Shown here: one piece after another, positions 22,546 to 36,477 of the stretch
Layout of the letters: each line of letters opens with the position of its first letter
Numbering within the stretch: position 1 is the stretch's first letter
Source of the DNA: Diogma glabrata
Taxonomy: Eukaryota; Arthropoda; Insecta; Diptera; Cylindrotomidae
Length of the DNA: 64,000 bases
Assembly (NCBI GenBank): GCA_963693315.1
Contig: OY856186.1
Location: 298,846,452 to 298,910,451, forward strand
Reading direction: 5' to 3'
The notes under the pieces: model-generated
Databases searched by the model: none
What the model saw: only the letters and a program-made list of their open reading frames with translations
Told to the model about the DNA's origin: nothing
Translations under genes and position numbers: made by a program

Positions 22546-22641
22546 TCTAATTCATTGGCGTTTTATTTAATGAGAGTAAAATAATTTCTCAAATAATTAC
22601 ACAGTAATCGCAGTAAAAGCTCGTATGTTAAAGTTCAACTT

Positions 22642-22658
22642 CAAGTCGGCACGGGTTA
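22642..22658. repeat. 17-bp inverted partner of 17168-17184
   Basis: CAAGTCGGCACGGGTTA is the exact reverse complement of TAACCCGTGCCGACTTG at 17168-17184. The pair encloses 5.5 kb that includes the LINE. It may be terminal inverted repeats of an older element, or coincidence. Confidence 0.35.
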
Positions 22659-22867
22659 TCGTAACTATCAGAAAAGAAAAACTAAAGAAATTCTATACAT
22701 AGATAAGTTTAAAAAATCAACAATAAATTTCAAAACGGACACAGGAAATCTACAACAAACTTATACTCAACTGCTACAAACAGCCAGGAAACAACCCATT
22801 TTATAATATAAAAATAGCCACGACACATTTAACAGCAATATTTAAACTCACCACTGCAGTACAAAAG

Positions 22868-22899
<32 letters not shown>
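22868..22899. repeat. Poly(A) run
   Basis: Thirty-two consecutive A residues. It could be a retroposed tail on the + strand; the 200 bases before it contain a stretch open for about 70 codons that I cannot assign. Confidence 0.8.
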
Positions 22900-22901
<2 letters not shown>

Positions 22902-23591
22902 ATTCCCACAGGAATTGAAAAAACGGGTCTTGGTCTAATTTATTTCTTCTTATATTCTATGTTTTTGGTTTTTTCTCTTTTTTCTTTCCCCTTCAATTCA
23001 ATTAATTAATTGCTTATCGTTTTCTTTTTTGAGTTATCCACTTGTCAGTAAGGTTACCTCCAATTCATTAAAAACAACATCAAGATCGATGATAAAGGAG
23101 GTCGTTTACTGAAAAACACCGAGTCTACTTTTTTAAATAAATAATTGGTACGTCTAAAATGCTAGTTTAATGTGTTACTAGAGAAAAAACTAAAAATATA
23201 TTTACACGAACCATAAAAATTAATTAATTAGTTCGAACTCAATAATACAAACATTTTCAATACGGTTTTAAATTTTGTAAGGGTTTTTGTGCTAATCAAA
23301 AAAGTTTTTTCCATTGATCTAAAATTGTTAATTTAAAATATTCAAAATAATTTGGTCTTCACAGATAATTTAATTCTGTATACTTTTAGTAATTTAATTT
23401 TGTTTTTTCCTCTTTTTTAAACTGTAAAAACTTTCTTTTATGTTCTAGTACAGTCAATTAGTGTTTTTCATTGTCAATTAAAATTATGTGTTTGTACATT
23501 ATAAAAAAAAAAAAATTTTTAAAAATTAGTTAAGTTTTTTCAAATGTTTAGATTTATTAACAATGTATCTTTTTTTAAACTTTAAAGGACT

Positions 23592-23621
23592 TGAAAATGG
23601 AGCCATAAAAGCTCCGAAACG
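23592..23621 (+). ncRNA. Penelope-type hairpin, hammerhead-like
   Basis: TTGAAAATGGAGC-CATAAAA-GCTCCGAAACG forms a five-pair stem (GGAGC/GCTCC) followed directly by CGAAAC. Penelope-like elements carry minimal hammerhead ribozymes with this layout, a GAxGA core half, short stem II, then GAAA. The core here (TTGAAAAT) is not canonical, so it is at best a decayed motif. No Penelope protein is seen beside it. Confidence 0.3.
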
Positions 23622-23831
23622 TTGTCGTTTCATCAAACAAAGAAGGAAAATCTCTCTCTTTTTTGAAGTAAATTTAATAAATTATGATAGAACGTCAGAG
23701 GTTTTTTAATTACAAATGATCCGTTGTTCCAAAATAATTTATTAAAAATATTGGTCTAGAATCCGAATGAGTTTTGATTTGAACTAACAATTCAAATAAT
23801 CTTCTAAAATAACACAAAGTATATATATATA

Positions 23832-26381
<2,550 letters not shown>

Positions 26382-26473
26382 TATTTTAGGAGGACGTTTT
26401 CTTGGGTATTTGCAACAAAATTTTGGTGGTGGGGCACCAGAAGAAAAGAATTGTCACCCAAAAAAAAAGCACC

Positions 26474-26872
<399 letters not shown>

Positions 26873-26874
26873 TG

Positions 26875-27985
26875 ACAGATTCCAACTCTTTCTCAACAAT
26901 GATTTGTCCGATTGAAATGAAAATAGACATAGGCAAAGTTTCTTGGCGTAACCTAGAGGCCAGTCCTTTTCTGCCTGTAATGAAACGCTATAGTGTGTGG
27001 TAAGCAGAACAGTGCCATATATTATTTCTAGGTTGGTAAATATACATTAATATACAGTGTAGCACTGATAACCGTTACACTGCCGAAGTCGGTTCATTTG
27101 TTTCAGTGATTTCCAAAAAAATTCATGAGAATCATGAGAATGACCTTTGACCTACCGTTTTATTTGTCAGCTATTTGTAATAATTTAAGATTTAAGTAAT
27201 TAATTGTTATCTTTTTTTGTGAGTTTTTATGAAAATGTGAAGTAATTATTACGTTAAATTTGTATCGGAAACGCATGAAATCTTGATGAAACTGTGATAG
27301 ATATATGATCTGCAACCGTTTTCATATAAATATGAAACAGCTGTAGTTTTTTCCAAATTTTACAAATTGAGGAGAGGGGTGGTTAGATCTTCTGAACATC
27401 TAGAGATGTGGTTGGATCTTCTGAACAACTGTTTATTTTAAGCTTCAATAACACTTAGTTATGCCATTCAATTTTGTTGAAACTTGTTTGTGAGGAGGTA
27501 CAAGCGGTTCGGATGGATCTTATTATAAAACTTCTTGAAAAGAATGAACTCAATTCTGTCAACTCACTGCCGGATTTTCACTTCCAATTTACTAACAGCC
27601 TTGTCAGATTTTTATTTTTGTTTCAAACTCTTTTGTAAGATTCACAATTATTCATCTTTTGGTTTGGCATATATATAGTAAAATAATTTTCGTTGAACTT
27701 AAATAACAATTAAAAAACATCTATGGCAACAGTTAGGCATATAATGATGTAAATGGATATAAGATCACTAAATTATCAAATCACCATATGTTAGAACTAG
27801 TGATCAAGATTGGAGGAAATAAAATAATATTAAGATAATTATTTTGATTAATGATTAATGTATGCATATGAATTTTTACTTTTTAACTTTACTTAATTCA
27901 CTAATCGCGGAACTAATATTTCTAAAATCTTGTTTAAGTATATCTTTATTTTGTATTCCACATCTAGTGTGATTTTATCATTGAG
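26875..27985. other. Non-coding, weak repeat words
   Basis: A phrase on GGTTGGATCTTCTGAACA (27380-27440) has loose counterparts near 32700 and 33190 (CTCCCGAACACCTC, TTCCCGATCACCTG), suggesting a decayed dispersed repeat. No gene seen. Confidence 0.35.
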
Positions 27986-27999
27986 ATGTTCATGAACAG

Positions 28000-28440
28000 C
28001 TGCTAATGGGTTTTTGATTTGATTGTTTAGTTTTCTTGAATTATTTAATCCTTCTGTTTTTAAATTATTTATTACAACTTGTTTATATTATATTCTTTTG
28101 CGAAAAATTGGTAATAGATGTTGTCTCCCGGTGAAGACTGTTTTATGGGTTTACAGTTTCTGTTGTGATAGTAAAGATATTTGATGTTTTAATTTTAATT
28201 TTTCTATGTTGGTCAACTGTATCTGTTCGAATTGTTCGGGATTAATTTTTGGAATACGTGTGAAAAATGCTTTGCTGGTTATTTGTTAGTCGTTGACCAC
28301 CCGTTCGAGCAGTTGTTTAAATATATGAGGTAGGCCTTCTGCTTTTAAACAACTCATGAGTTGAGACAAAGTTAAATGAAACCACTCGACTTGTCCGTTT
28401 ACTTCACTTTCAAAAAGAGGCGTTGTAAATACTTTAATAT
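28000..28440 (-). pseudogene. LTR-retrotransposon integrase remnant (Ty3-like)
   Basis: Reading the minus strand from about 28407, the block EVNGQVEWFHLTL aligns with the conserved NGQVERFHxTL motif around the catalytic Glu of Ty3/gypsy integrases. It is followed by LSQLMSCLKAEGLP and a TAA at 28286-28288. Beyond the stop, similar composition (HQISLLSQQKL, then further stops) continues to about 28000, as expected for the post-catalytic part. Frameshifts and stops show it is dead. It is not the same family as the pol at 2-3127, judged by these motifs. Confidence 0.5.
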
Positions 28441-28444
28441 AAAA

Positions 28445-29260
28445 GTAATCTTGTCTCATGGTAGCGAGATATAGATGCTAAATTTATAGTATAGTATTAA
28501 TTCAATATTTGCATACATTTACCGCATGTACTCGTCAATCCCTAGGACTCGTTTATCTTCCTTACTTATGACTTCACCCTGTTGTGTCTCATCTTCCATT
28601 TCTTCCACCGTGTTTTGCGTAAAGCTAATTTTGTAGTTTTAAAAGTAAAGGAAATACATTTGTTGTACCTCTCCCGTAATAAAGATTCTGATGTCGAGTC
28701 TGTCAAGAACGTTTAGGGTAATTAAACAACAAAAATTTGAGCGTCAGCTGTTGATACTAGATCATGTAAAGAACTGTCAGAACTGTGTTTGATTGATGTT
28801 AGAGCGCTTACTATCTCTGGACTTGGCAGTCTTCGGTAGTTACAACTTCCGCAACAAGAGCATAGTGTTCAATTTCTTCAAATTTTTGTTTTTAGAATAT
28901 ATGTATCTAAAACTTCGAATTTATAGATTTGGTTATAATTATATTTGATTGGATTTTCGACTTTTGTTTATAATAAAAGACTCAAAATTAGGATTGAATT
29001 ATAAAATTTAATATTATTTTATTTTATTTCGATATTATTTTAATTATAATTGTATTGCTACGATTTTACAGAATTTCAACTAAATACAAAACAAAATAGT
29101 ATTCAAGTTCAATTTATTCTATACAAAATTTCAATAATAAATCTAAAGTCACTTACATCACTGTCATCAACGACATTGAAATATTAGTAAAATGATATAA
29201 TGTCACCGTTGATGCTGATAAAATTACTAGGTCTGTAAAGATATCTGGAATAATCTAAAC
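28445..29260. other. Possible decayed retrotransposon sequence
   Basis: On the minus strand, short open stretches upstream of the integrase remnant (including VEEMEDETQQGEV near 28600) suggest the same dead element continues, but no domain can be named. The rest is AT-rich. Confidence 0.3.
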
Positions 29261-29264
29261 ATTC

Positions 29265-29640
29265 ATTAAAATTGTATTTAAGGAATTTACTTGGCAAAAT
29301 GAAAAACAGTTTATCTTGGAATGCGATAGTACAAACAGTGAAAATTAATTGTAAACGGAAAGTTGTAAACATTAAATGGTGTAAATAAAAGTAAAGTGAA
29401 GTTAAAGTGTAAATACTCGTTTTAAGTTTTATTTATAGAAATATTGGGTGTATTATTTTTTAACACTCTGTTTATGTATTGTTTGCCTGCGTTGTGAAAC
29501 AATAAAAGTGTTTCATACTTACTAAACGGTGTATTGGTGTTATTACTAATTAATCAGTAACCAAATCCAGAAGGAGCTTTTTCAATAATGTTTATCGAAT
29601 TTAGAGTTAAGCCAGTTCGAAGGAAGGTAGAAAAACGTGA
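29265..29640 (+). repeat. LTR-like remnant, copy 3
   Basis: Shares with 60345-60775: TGTATTTAAGGAATTTACTT, GCGATAGTAC, GTTGTGAAACAATAAAAGTG, ATCCAGAAGGAGCT and a closing GGTAGAAAAACGTGACA. The last two blocks look like leader sequence after an LTR. No internal coding sequence follows. Confidence 0.5.
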
Positions 29641-29644
29641 CAAT

Positions 29645-30475
29645 TATTTTATTAGAAAAATTGCTGTTTCTGTTTTTAATATTATGTCAAAATTTTGTTA
29701 GTTTAAGCAAATGCTTATTTAAATAACATTTGAGTAATCTATACTCCACAAGATGGCGTAATAAGCTGAAATACATATACATACATTAATTTGTCTAAAG
29801 TAACAAAAGATTGACATTATGTTCTTTGAAAACTTACCCCAAGTGCCAACGGCAAACAGTGTTATTTAATGTTAATTATGTTTCGTTTTTTATTTATTTA
29901 AGTAATTTGATTTCTTCTTCGCTAACATATTAATAATTTAATTTAGGACAAAACAGTTTTTAGGATTCCGTACTTTAAGAAAGTAAAAACGGTACACTGG
30001 TGAGAGTTCGGTCGGCGTCCGTCCGAATTTCTACATAATCGATTTTCTCACAAACTTGAAGTCTTATCAATTTGAAATTTACTACAGTTATCAACTGTGT
30101 TTGCCCACGCCTACTAAAAACAAAAAAATTGCAAATACATTTTTTCTTTATCTGTATTTTATAAGGCATTGCTAAGGAGATAGTAGAACAAGAATTTTTT
30201 TAAGGAATTGAGGTTGGTTAAGAATAATCAAAATATTTAAAAAAAAATCCAATGAATTATCGCCTGCTTATTTCTTGAGTTATAACGGGCGATTTATAAT
30301 TTCAAATGTTATTTGGAGGGGTTGAGCTGCGATTTCTTACCAAACTATCCAATTGCTGCTTCGTAGCAAAATTTATTCTCTTCTACGATTATTCTACGTG
30401 AAAAATACTTCTCAATAACACAATTTTAATAACAAATCAAAAACTGTGCTTTCAAAAATTACAAAAAAATGTGAT
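29645..30475. other. AT-rich, no gene
   Basis: No repeat or coding signal that I can support. Confidence 0.4.
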
Positions 30476-30477
30476 TT

Positions 30478-32020
30478 AGATTATTACTTCGGTCTGAAAG
30501 ACCTAAGTATTACATTCATGAGCTCAAAGTGAAATTCTTACCCCCACTTTTTTTGACATTTCTCGACGTTTTAGGACCTCCTGATTCTAAAAAAGCAAAA
30601 AAAAAAAATATATGTCTGTCTGTCGGCCGGCCGTCCGGCCGGCCGGCCGTCATTACCTACGCTGCAGGGAAAACCACTGGAGGGATTTCAAAAATTTTTT
30701 TTTCTAAAAATAGGTATACTCAAGGGACAGGTCCGAAAGGACGCTGTGTTCGATAACTGTACCGGAAGTGTGTCAAAAAAATCATTATGTGTGTCAAAAC
30801 AAGGAAATTTGCATATTTTTGGCTTAAAAAACGTTCATTTTAAGTGATTACGAGTAGGAACATTGAATTTGGAGAAATCTTGATGGTCGGGATTGGTATG
30901 TGAGATCAAAAACTAGATTATTGCATTATAAGTTTGTCAAAAAAAAGTTGTCAAGTGTGTCAAAAAAAAGATTTTTATTTATTTTTTTACCTAATTTTTT
31001 GGAAAAAAAATATAAAATTAATTGTTTGTTTGAAATGAAGTTTTATTATTATTATTGAGAATTATGGCATTATAAGTTTGTCAAAAAAGTGTTGTCAAGT
31101 GTGTCAAAAGAAAGATTTTTATTTTTTTTTTCCCAATATTTTGGAAATAAAATTGTTTGTTTAAAATGAAATTTTATTATTATTATTGAGAATTATGGCA
31201 TTATAAGTTTGTCAACAAAATGTTGTCAAGTGTGTCAAAAGATTTTTATTTAGTTTTTTACCCAATTTTTTTAAAAAAAAAATAAATTGTTTGTTTGAAA
31301 TGAAATTTTATTATTATTATTGAGAATTATGGCATTATAAGTTTGTCAAAAAATGTTGTCAAGTGTGTCAAAAGAAAGGTTTTTATTTATTTTTTACCCA
31401 ATTTTTTTAGAAAAAAATAAAATTAATAGTTCGTATGACATGATATTTTATTATTATTATAGAGAATTATGGCATTATAAGTTTGTCAAAAAATAATGTC
31501 AAGTGTGTCAAAAAATGATTTCATTTAATTTTTTAGCCAATATTTTGGGAAGAAAAATGTAGCTGTTTTTATGACGTAATCGTAAATGTAATTTAAAATG
31601 AAATTGGACATGGACATTTTTGAATTTGTTGTAGTTTTTGAAATATTTTTGGAATTTTGAAAAAGTTTGTATTTTTGATTTTGTAATAATTTTTGCAATA
31701 TTTTTAGAATTTCGGCAAAAGTTTTAATTTTTGATTTTGTAAGAATTTTTGAAATATTTTTAGAATTTTGAAAAATTTTTAATTTTTGATTTTATTATAA
31801 TTTTTGGAATTTTGAAAAAAGTTTTAATTTTTGATTTTGTAAGAATTTTTGCAATATTTTTAGAATTTTGGAAAAATTCGAATTTTAAGAATTTTTGGCA
31901 TATCATCAGAATTTAGAAAAAGTTTAAATATTTGATTTCATTCTAATTTTTAGAATATTTTTGGAATTTTGAAAAAGTTTGATTTTATTTAATTTAACAA
32001 TATTTTTGGAATTTTGATTA
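30478..32020 (+). repeat. Repeat family A, copy 3 (best preserved)
   Basis: Starts with the terminal ATTACTTCGGTCTGAAAGAC at 30481. Module 3 follows, with TTTCTCGACGTTTTAGGA and a GC-rich palindromic CGGCCGGCC run (30624-30649). Module 2 is an array of about five 120-bp units (30900-31510), each with GGCATTATAAGTTTGTCAA and GTTGTCAAGTGTGTCAAAA. Module 1 is an array of about seven roughly 55-bp units (31600-32020), each with TTTTTGATTTTGTAA and ATTTTTAGAATTTTG. No coding frame. This copy gives the best consensus. Confidence 0.8.
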
Positions 32021-32035
32021 CAATTATCCGGCAAC

Positions 32036-32256
32036 GTATTGATGTTTCGTGTTAGTTTTGTAATAAATTTTTAAACAGAGTCTATCTCTGAATACTTGTA
32101 CTTTAACAAAGAGTTATGTTTGATATTCATCGCTGCCCAAAACTAAAAACCATGTCCTCATAAAAGTTTTGTTGCCGAAAACTATATCAAAATCCTTAAC
32201 CCAGACCGAAGTCTTGATATCTCAGAGCTGTGAGATTTCAGCCCCTCCATATTTTT
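32036..32256 (-). repeat. Dispersed 230-bp repeat, copy 2
   Basis: Reverse complement of 18046-18275; shares ACCCAGACCGAAGTCTTGAT and TATCAAAATCCTTAACCCAG. Confidence 0.65.
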
Positions 32257-32269
32257 TTATTGAAAAAAG

Positions 32270-32560
32270 TGTTGTGTAATAGGATCACAACAACACATAT
32301 TTTTAAGCCTAGGTTTCACAACAACATGCGTTCTGAGGTATTGGTAAACGCTTTATTTGTACCATGTATGGACAAAGAAGTCGCTTTGTATTGACTGTAT
32401 GTCATTATTCTAGTGAGTGATCTGAACAGTTTGGCGGTTTGCACAAACCGATTGACGAGTAAAACGAAGAAATATGTTTGTCGCATGATGGATCTGATTT
32501 GATCCAAGCACTGCTGGTGACGACTATATTGATAAGAAACAACGAGATCAGCATCATAAA
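32270..32560 (+). repeat. Dispersed repeat B, copy 1
   Basis: Aligns with 35325-35655: CCTAGGTTTCACAACAACAT and CAACAACATGCGTTCTGAGG, TGGACAAAGAAG, CAGTTTGGCGGTTTGC and GGTGACGACTATATTGATAA. The two copies flank the GATC-rich element at 33817-35136 in the same orientation. Confidence 0.6.
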
Positions 32561-32564
32561 AAAA

Positions 32565-33810
32565 TACCTTTCATATGACACCTCAGCCGTCAGGGTGGGT
32601 GGGTATTTGACAAAATCTCATTGGATCTTGATGAAATTTTGGTATATGATCCAGGTTAACTCGTAAATGAAAGATCTGCCTCCATTTTAAAATTGGACGA
32701 AATGGCGGGGTCTCCCGAACACCTCTAAGTTTGAATCTTCAATAACCGGTTTTCGATCTTGGTTAACTAATCCTGGTTTTCAATCGTATTGGGACATGGT
32801 ATATAAAGTTTTACTACTGTAAACTCCTGTAAACTACTGTAAACTACTGTACTCCAATATTGTCACCTTCGGTTAAAAAGTTTGCTTCTGAAGTGTTTTT
32901 TCCTACAGTTTCAAATCGATAGCTACAGTTACAGTAGCCTACAGTTTCAAATCGATTTTCATGTAAAGTTGGTAAAAGGTTTCAATTAATATGGGAAAAC
33001 ATTTCGATACCTTTTGGGGTACATTGGACAAAGGGTTGCGGGCTCACCATACAACTGGTTTTTTCACTATATGTTTGTTGGGAGCAAACAACATTCGTTC
33101 GTGAATGAATTTTGATAACACTTTAGAAAAATATGCAGGTATGTATATGATAAAGAGCTGATTAGTTTTTAGCGATATTGAACAAAGTGGTGGGAGTTTC
33201 CCGATCACCTGTTTATTTGAAACTTCAATAAAATCAGTTCCTGCTAATTGATTTTTATTAGTCTTCGTATACAAACCATAAAACACATTGCAACTGTGTG
33301 TCCACTTCAACGATACAATGGCGACATCTCAGACATTCAATTGGCCACTCCCGATGTAGTAGCATGGATAGACTCACTCGATGTAAACATCTAATGTTCA
33401 AATATTTTGCCCAATGTTCAAATATTTTAATATTTTACTTTTTAATTTTTAACTAAAAGACGCGCAATCAAATCGATTGTAAGCTCATTTAATGTGCATT
33501 CATGTTTTGTTTTATGTAGATTTCATAGAAAAATCAACCTATTTTAAGTTTTGTTTTTAATATGTCACAACAAAAACCACACGCTAAATAAAGTCTTCGT
33601 ATATGTATATGTGTAGAGTATTATTTGCAACAGTTTTGCATTCCAACTTTCGGTCTAGTGGTAAACCTTTTATTTTTACTTTTTCTATTCGTAGAACAGA
33701 ATTTATGTCTGTAGGGATACTAAAGCTGTCGTTAATATTTTTATAATTAAACCTACATAGGCAAAATTTATAACATCGGTTGGCCATTAGTTGAAGTATT
33801 TGACTGATAT
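32565..33810. other. Non-coding with short internal repeats
   Basis: A small tandem of CTACTGTAAACT occurs at 32815-32850. The phrases around 32700 and 33190 resemble one another and 27380, as noted there. No gene. Confidence 0.35.
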
Positions 33811-33816
33811 CAGCTT

Positions 33817-35136
33817 CCCGACTGGAAATTAGTTCTGGGAACCCGGATTATGATCAGATCCGGATCAGATTTTCTGTAATACGGCCATCTGATCAGTTCC
33901 TGATCAGCGTACAGTACCGTTTCCCTTGATCCGGCTATCTGATCAGTTACTGATCAGCATGCAGTACTTTATTCGTTGATCCGGCTATTTAATCAGTTAC
34001 TGATCAGCGTGCAGTACTTTATCCGTTGATCCAGTTATACGATCAGTTTCTGATCGAAAAAACTCATCTTATCCGATGTCCTGAACTGGATAATAATACA
34101 AAATTTAGTTTTTTACCAGATCCATTCTGTATATAATATTTCTCATTAAACAATAAATTCGTTATTAATGGTATAACTGAACTATTATTTTAATTATATT
34201 ATCGACGTCATAATAGTACATTTACGTAACTTAAAATTTTTTTGTGCAAAAAATTTTCTCATTCTTCACGAATTTTTAATAACTTTTTTAAAAGTTAATT
34301 ATAATATACTTAACTGTAATAATTAACTGTAGACTGAATCTATTTAATTGTTTAATATTTTGTACTTATAAGTACAAATTTATTGTAGAATCGAAAACAG
34401 CATTGTCAAACTTACAGTTCTGAGGGATCTTGCTTATTAACCTTAAAGCATATAATTTAAATTTTTATCTTGCATCTCATCTTTGCTCTCGAATTTCCAG
34501 ATGTTTTTTGTTAGCAGTAATTGGTGAAATATTTATTATGTTGCTAAAAAATTATTCTATTTGAAATATGACAAGTGATCTAAAGCAGGTATGGGTGAAG
34601 AGCCTATGTGACAAAGAGTTTTATGATACCATTGGAAAAATCATCAATAATGCCAAAACTTGGACTAAATAAAATAAAAATAAGAAATAATTAACAAACT
34701 TACTGTTTAAATATATAAGCATTTGAAGTGTACTTGAAATTATGAATAAAATTAAGGAAAAATGGTAATATTTTTTTCATTTATTTAATGTCAAATAAAT
34801 ATTTAAGAACAAAATTAATTCTAAGCCTTTGGACGGATCTGGTATGGATCTCTTGACCAGACCGGACATGAAACTGTTGAATGGATCCGGCATGGATCTT
34901 TAAGATGGATCTGGAATAGATCTTTGAAATGGATCCGGAATAGATCTTTGAAATGGATCCGGAATGGATCTTTGAAATGGATCCGCAATGGATCACATAA
35001 ACGGATCCTGTACGGATCATATATGGCGTGACGATTTTTAATCATGTCCGGATCAGGAGGCCTGATTCATCCCTGTTCAGTCTTCAGGCAATCCTGATCC
35101 GGATCGGACCCTATACTGATCTAATTTCTAGTCGGG
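33817..35136. mobile_element. GATC-rich TIR element, 1.32 kb
   Basis: Imperfect terminal inverted repeats start CCCGACTGGAAATTAG (33817) and end CTAATTTCTAGTCGGG (35136). The repeat extends inward through GATCCGGATCAG and CTGATCCGGATC. Subterminal arrays are rich in GATC: about four 62-bp units at 33838-34065 (GATCCGGCTATCTGATCAGT), and about seven 27-bp units at 34829-35010 (GGATCCGGAATGGATCTTTG). The middle is AT-rich with no transposase. The dense palindromic subterminal motifs could be transposase binding sites. Confidence 0.65.
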
Positions 35137-35324
35137 TTACTATATATCCAGAAAATTTTGTTTCCAAAACTGTGGTGAAGTTAGCCTACGCTTCAGCGTC
35201 GCAATCTTTTATATTCCAATTAACTTTTTATTTGCTATATTAAAAACTACCAATGTTCACAGTACTTTTCACCACTTTTTCATTTGTTTTGGCGCCACCA
35301 AAATTCTATCTGTTTTTATTAAAT

Positions 35325-35655
35325 AAAAAAGTGTTGAAAATAGAAACCTTTTAAAACCTAGGTTCTACAACAACATGAGTTCTGAGGTGTTGATTGACGC
35401 TTTTTTTAGTGTTTGTGAATTGAAGGTGCTCGAAACTATTGATTCGGGGAGCTATCATTGCCATGTGCACGCTGTGTGGACAAAGAAGCTTCTGTGAATT
35501 CTGTCACTACGACAATGACTAATCTTGACAGTTTGACAGTTTGCCCAAAAAGGACGAGTATAACGGAAACAAGAATATGGTTGGGGTATGATGGATTTGA
35601 TTTCTCTGAGTATTGCTAGTGACGATATTTATAAAAAACGAGATTGGCAACAGTG
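35325..35655 (+). repeat. Dispersed repeat B, copy 2
   Basis: Second copy of the repeat at 32270-32560, with about 40 extra bases in the middle. Confidence 0.6.
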
Positions 35656-35659
35656 TGAC

Positions 35660-36475
35660 GGTGTTGTAGAGAATCAAGATTTGATGTGAAATTTCGATCA
35701 CCCACATACACCCACAAACAACTCCCCTTAAACTTTGCCAGTATATAATAACCCCCGAGCTCTGGAAACTGTTTTTGAAATATGTACGTTGAAGAGTTGC
35801 GTACAGAAAATTAAGCATTAAGCATATAAATAAATTATTTCGCTATATAAACAAAGGTTTCATTTTTAAGTTTAAAATAAAATGAAGAGCTTGCAGCAAA
35901 AGGACTGCAAGTCCAAGTTTTTTAACATTCAAAGTTTCATGCATCAAACGATAGAACTGATTGTTCATATTTTAGGTGAAAAAATAGCAGCGACTAAAAT
36001 TTGGATCTGCTCCCCTTTCGCTGCAAAGTCCTTGAATTCAATATTTCCAGACTTTTTTAATCGATTTTGATGACAAAAAATCACTTGCTTGTAATAAATA
36101 CAAAGATAGCATTATATTCTCAAAAAGCTTTTTATCTATCGGAAATACATGGGTAGTTCTACAAACATAGGAATTTTGGACGGCTCTGCTTATTTCGTAT
36201 ATTAAAAAAATGTTTTCAAATGAAATTTGTAAACCTTAACTATGTCTAGCTGGTCACCCAAAATAAACCCGTTTCGAAATATATTTTTTAGAAAAAAAAT
36301 TATTCAAAACGTCGAATTCTCAGTCCCCTGGTGTGTCCCACCTTGAAAGTCAAAGCTGGTAAACTAAATAATCAATGATTCTAAGTGTGTAGAGACAAAT
36401 TTACACTAGTAATAATTTTGAATAATGATGCTTTAATAAAGTGTAAATAATCATAACATTACTCTATATTTCATA
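35660..36475. other. No gene seen
   Basis: A 62-codon frame at 35882-36070 opens at ATG but lacks any motif. No repeat recognised. Confidence 0.4.
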
Positions 36476-36477
36476 TT

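Noticed and set aside
30900..31510. Regularly spaced GTCAAGTGTGTCAAAA repeats, considered as CRISPR-like
   Set aside because: The intervening sequence is itself repeated, so there are no unique spacers, and the context is eukaryotic. It is a minisatellite.
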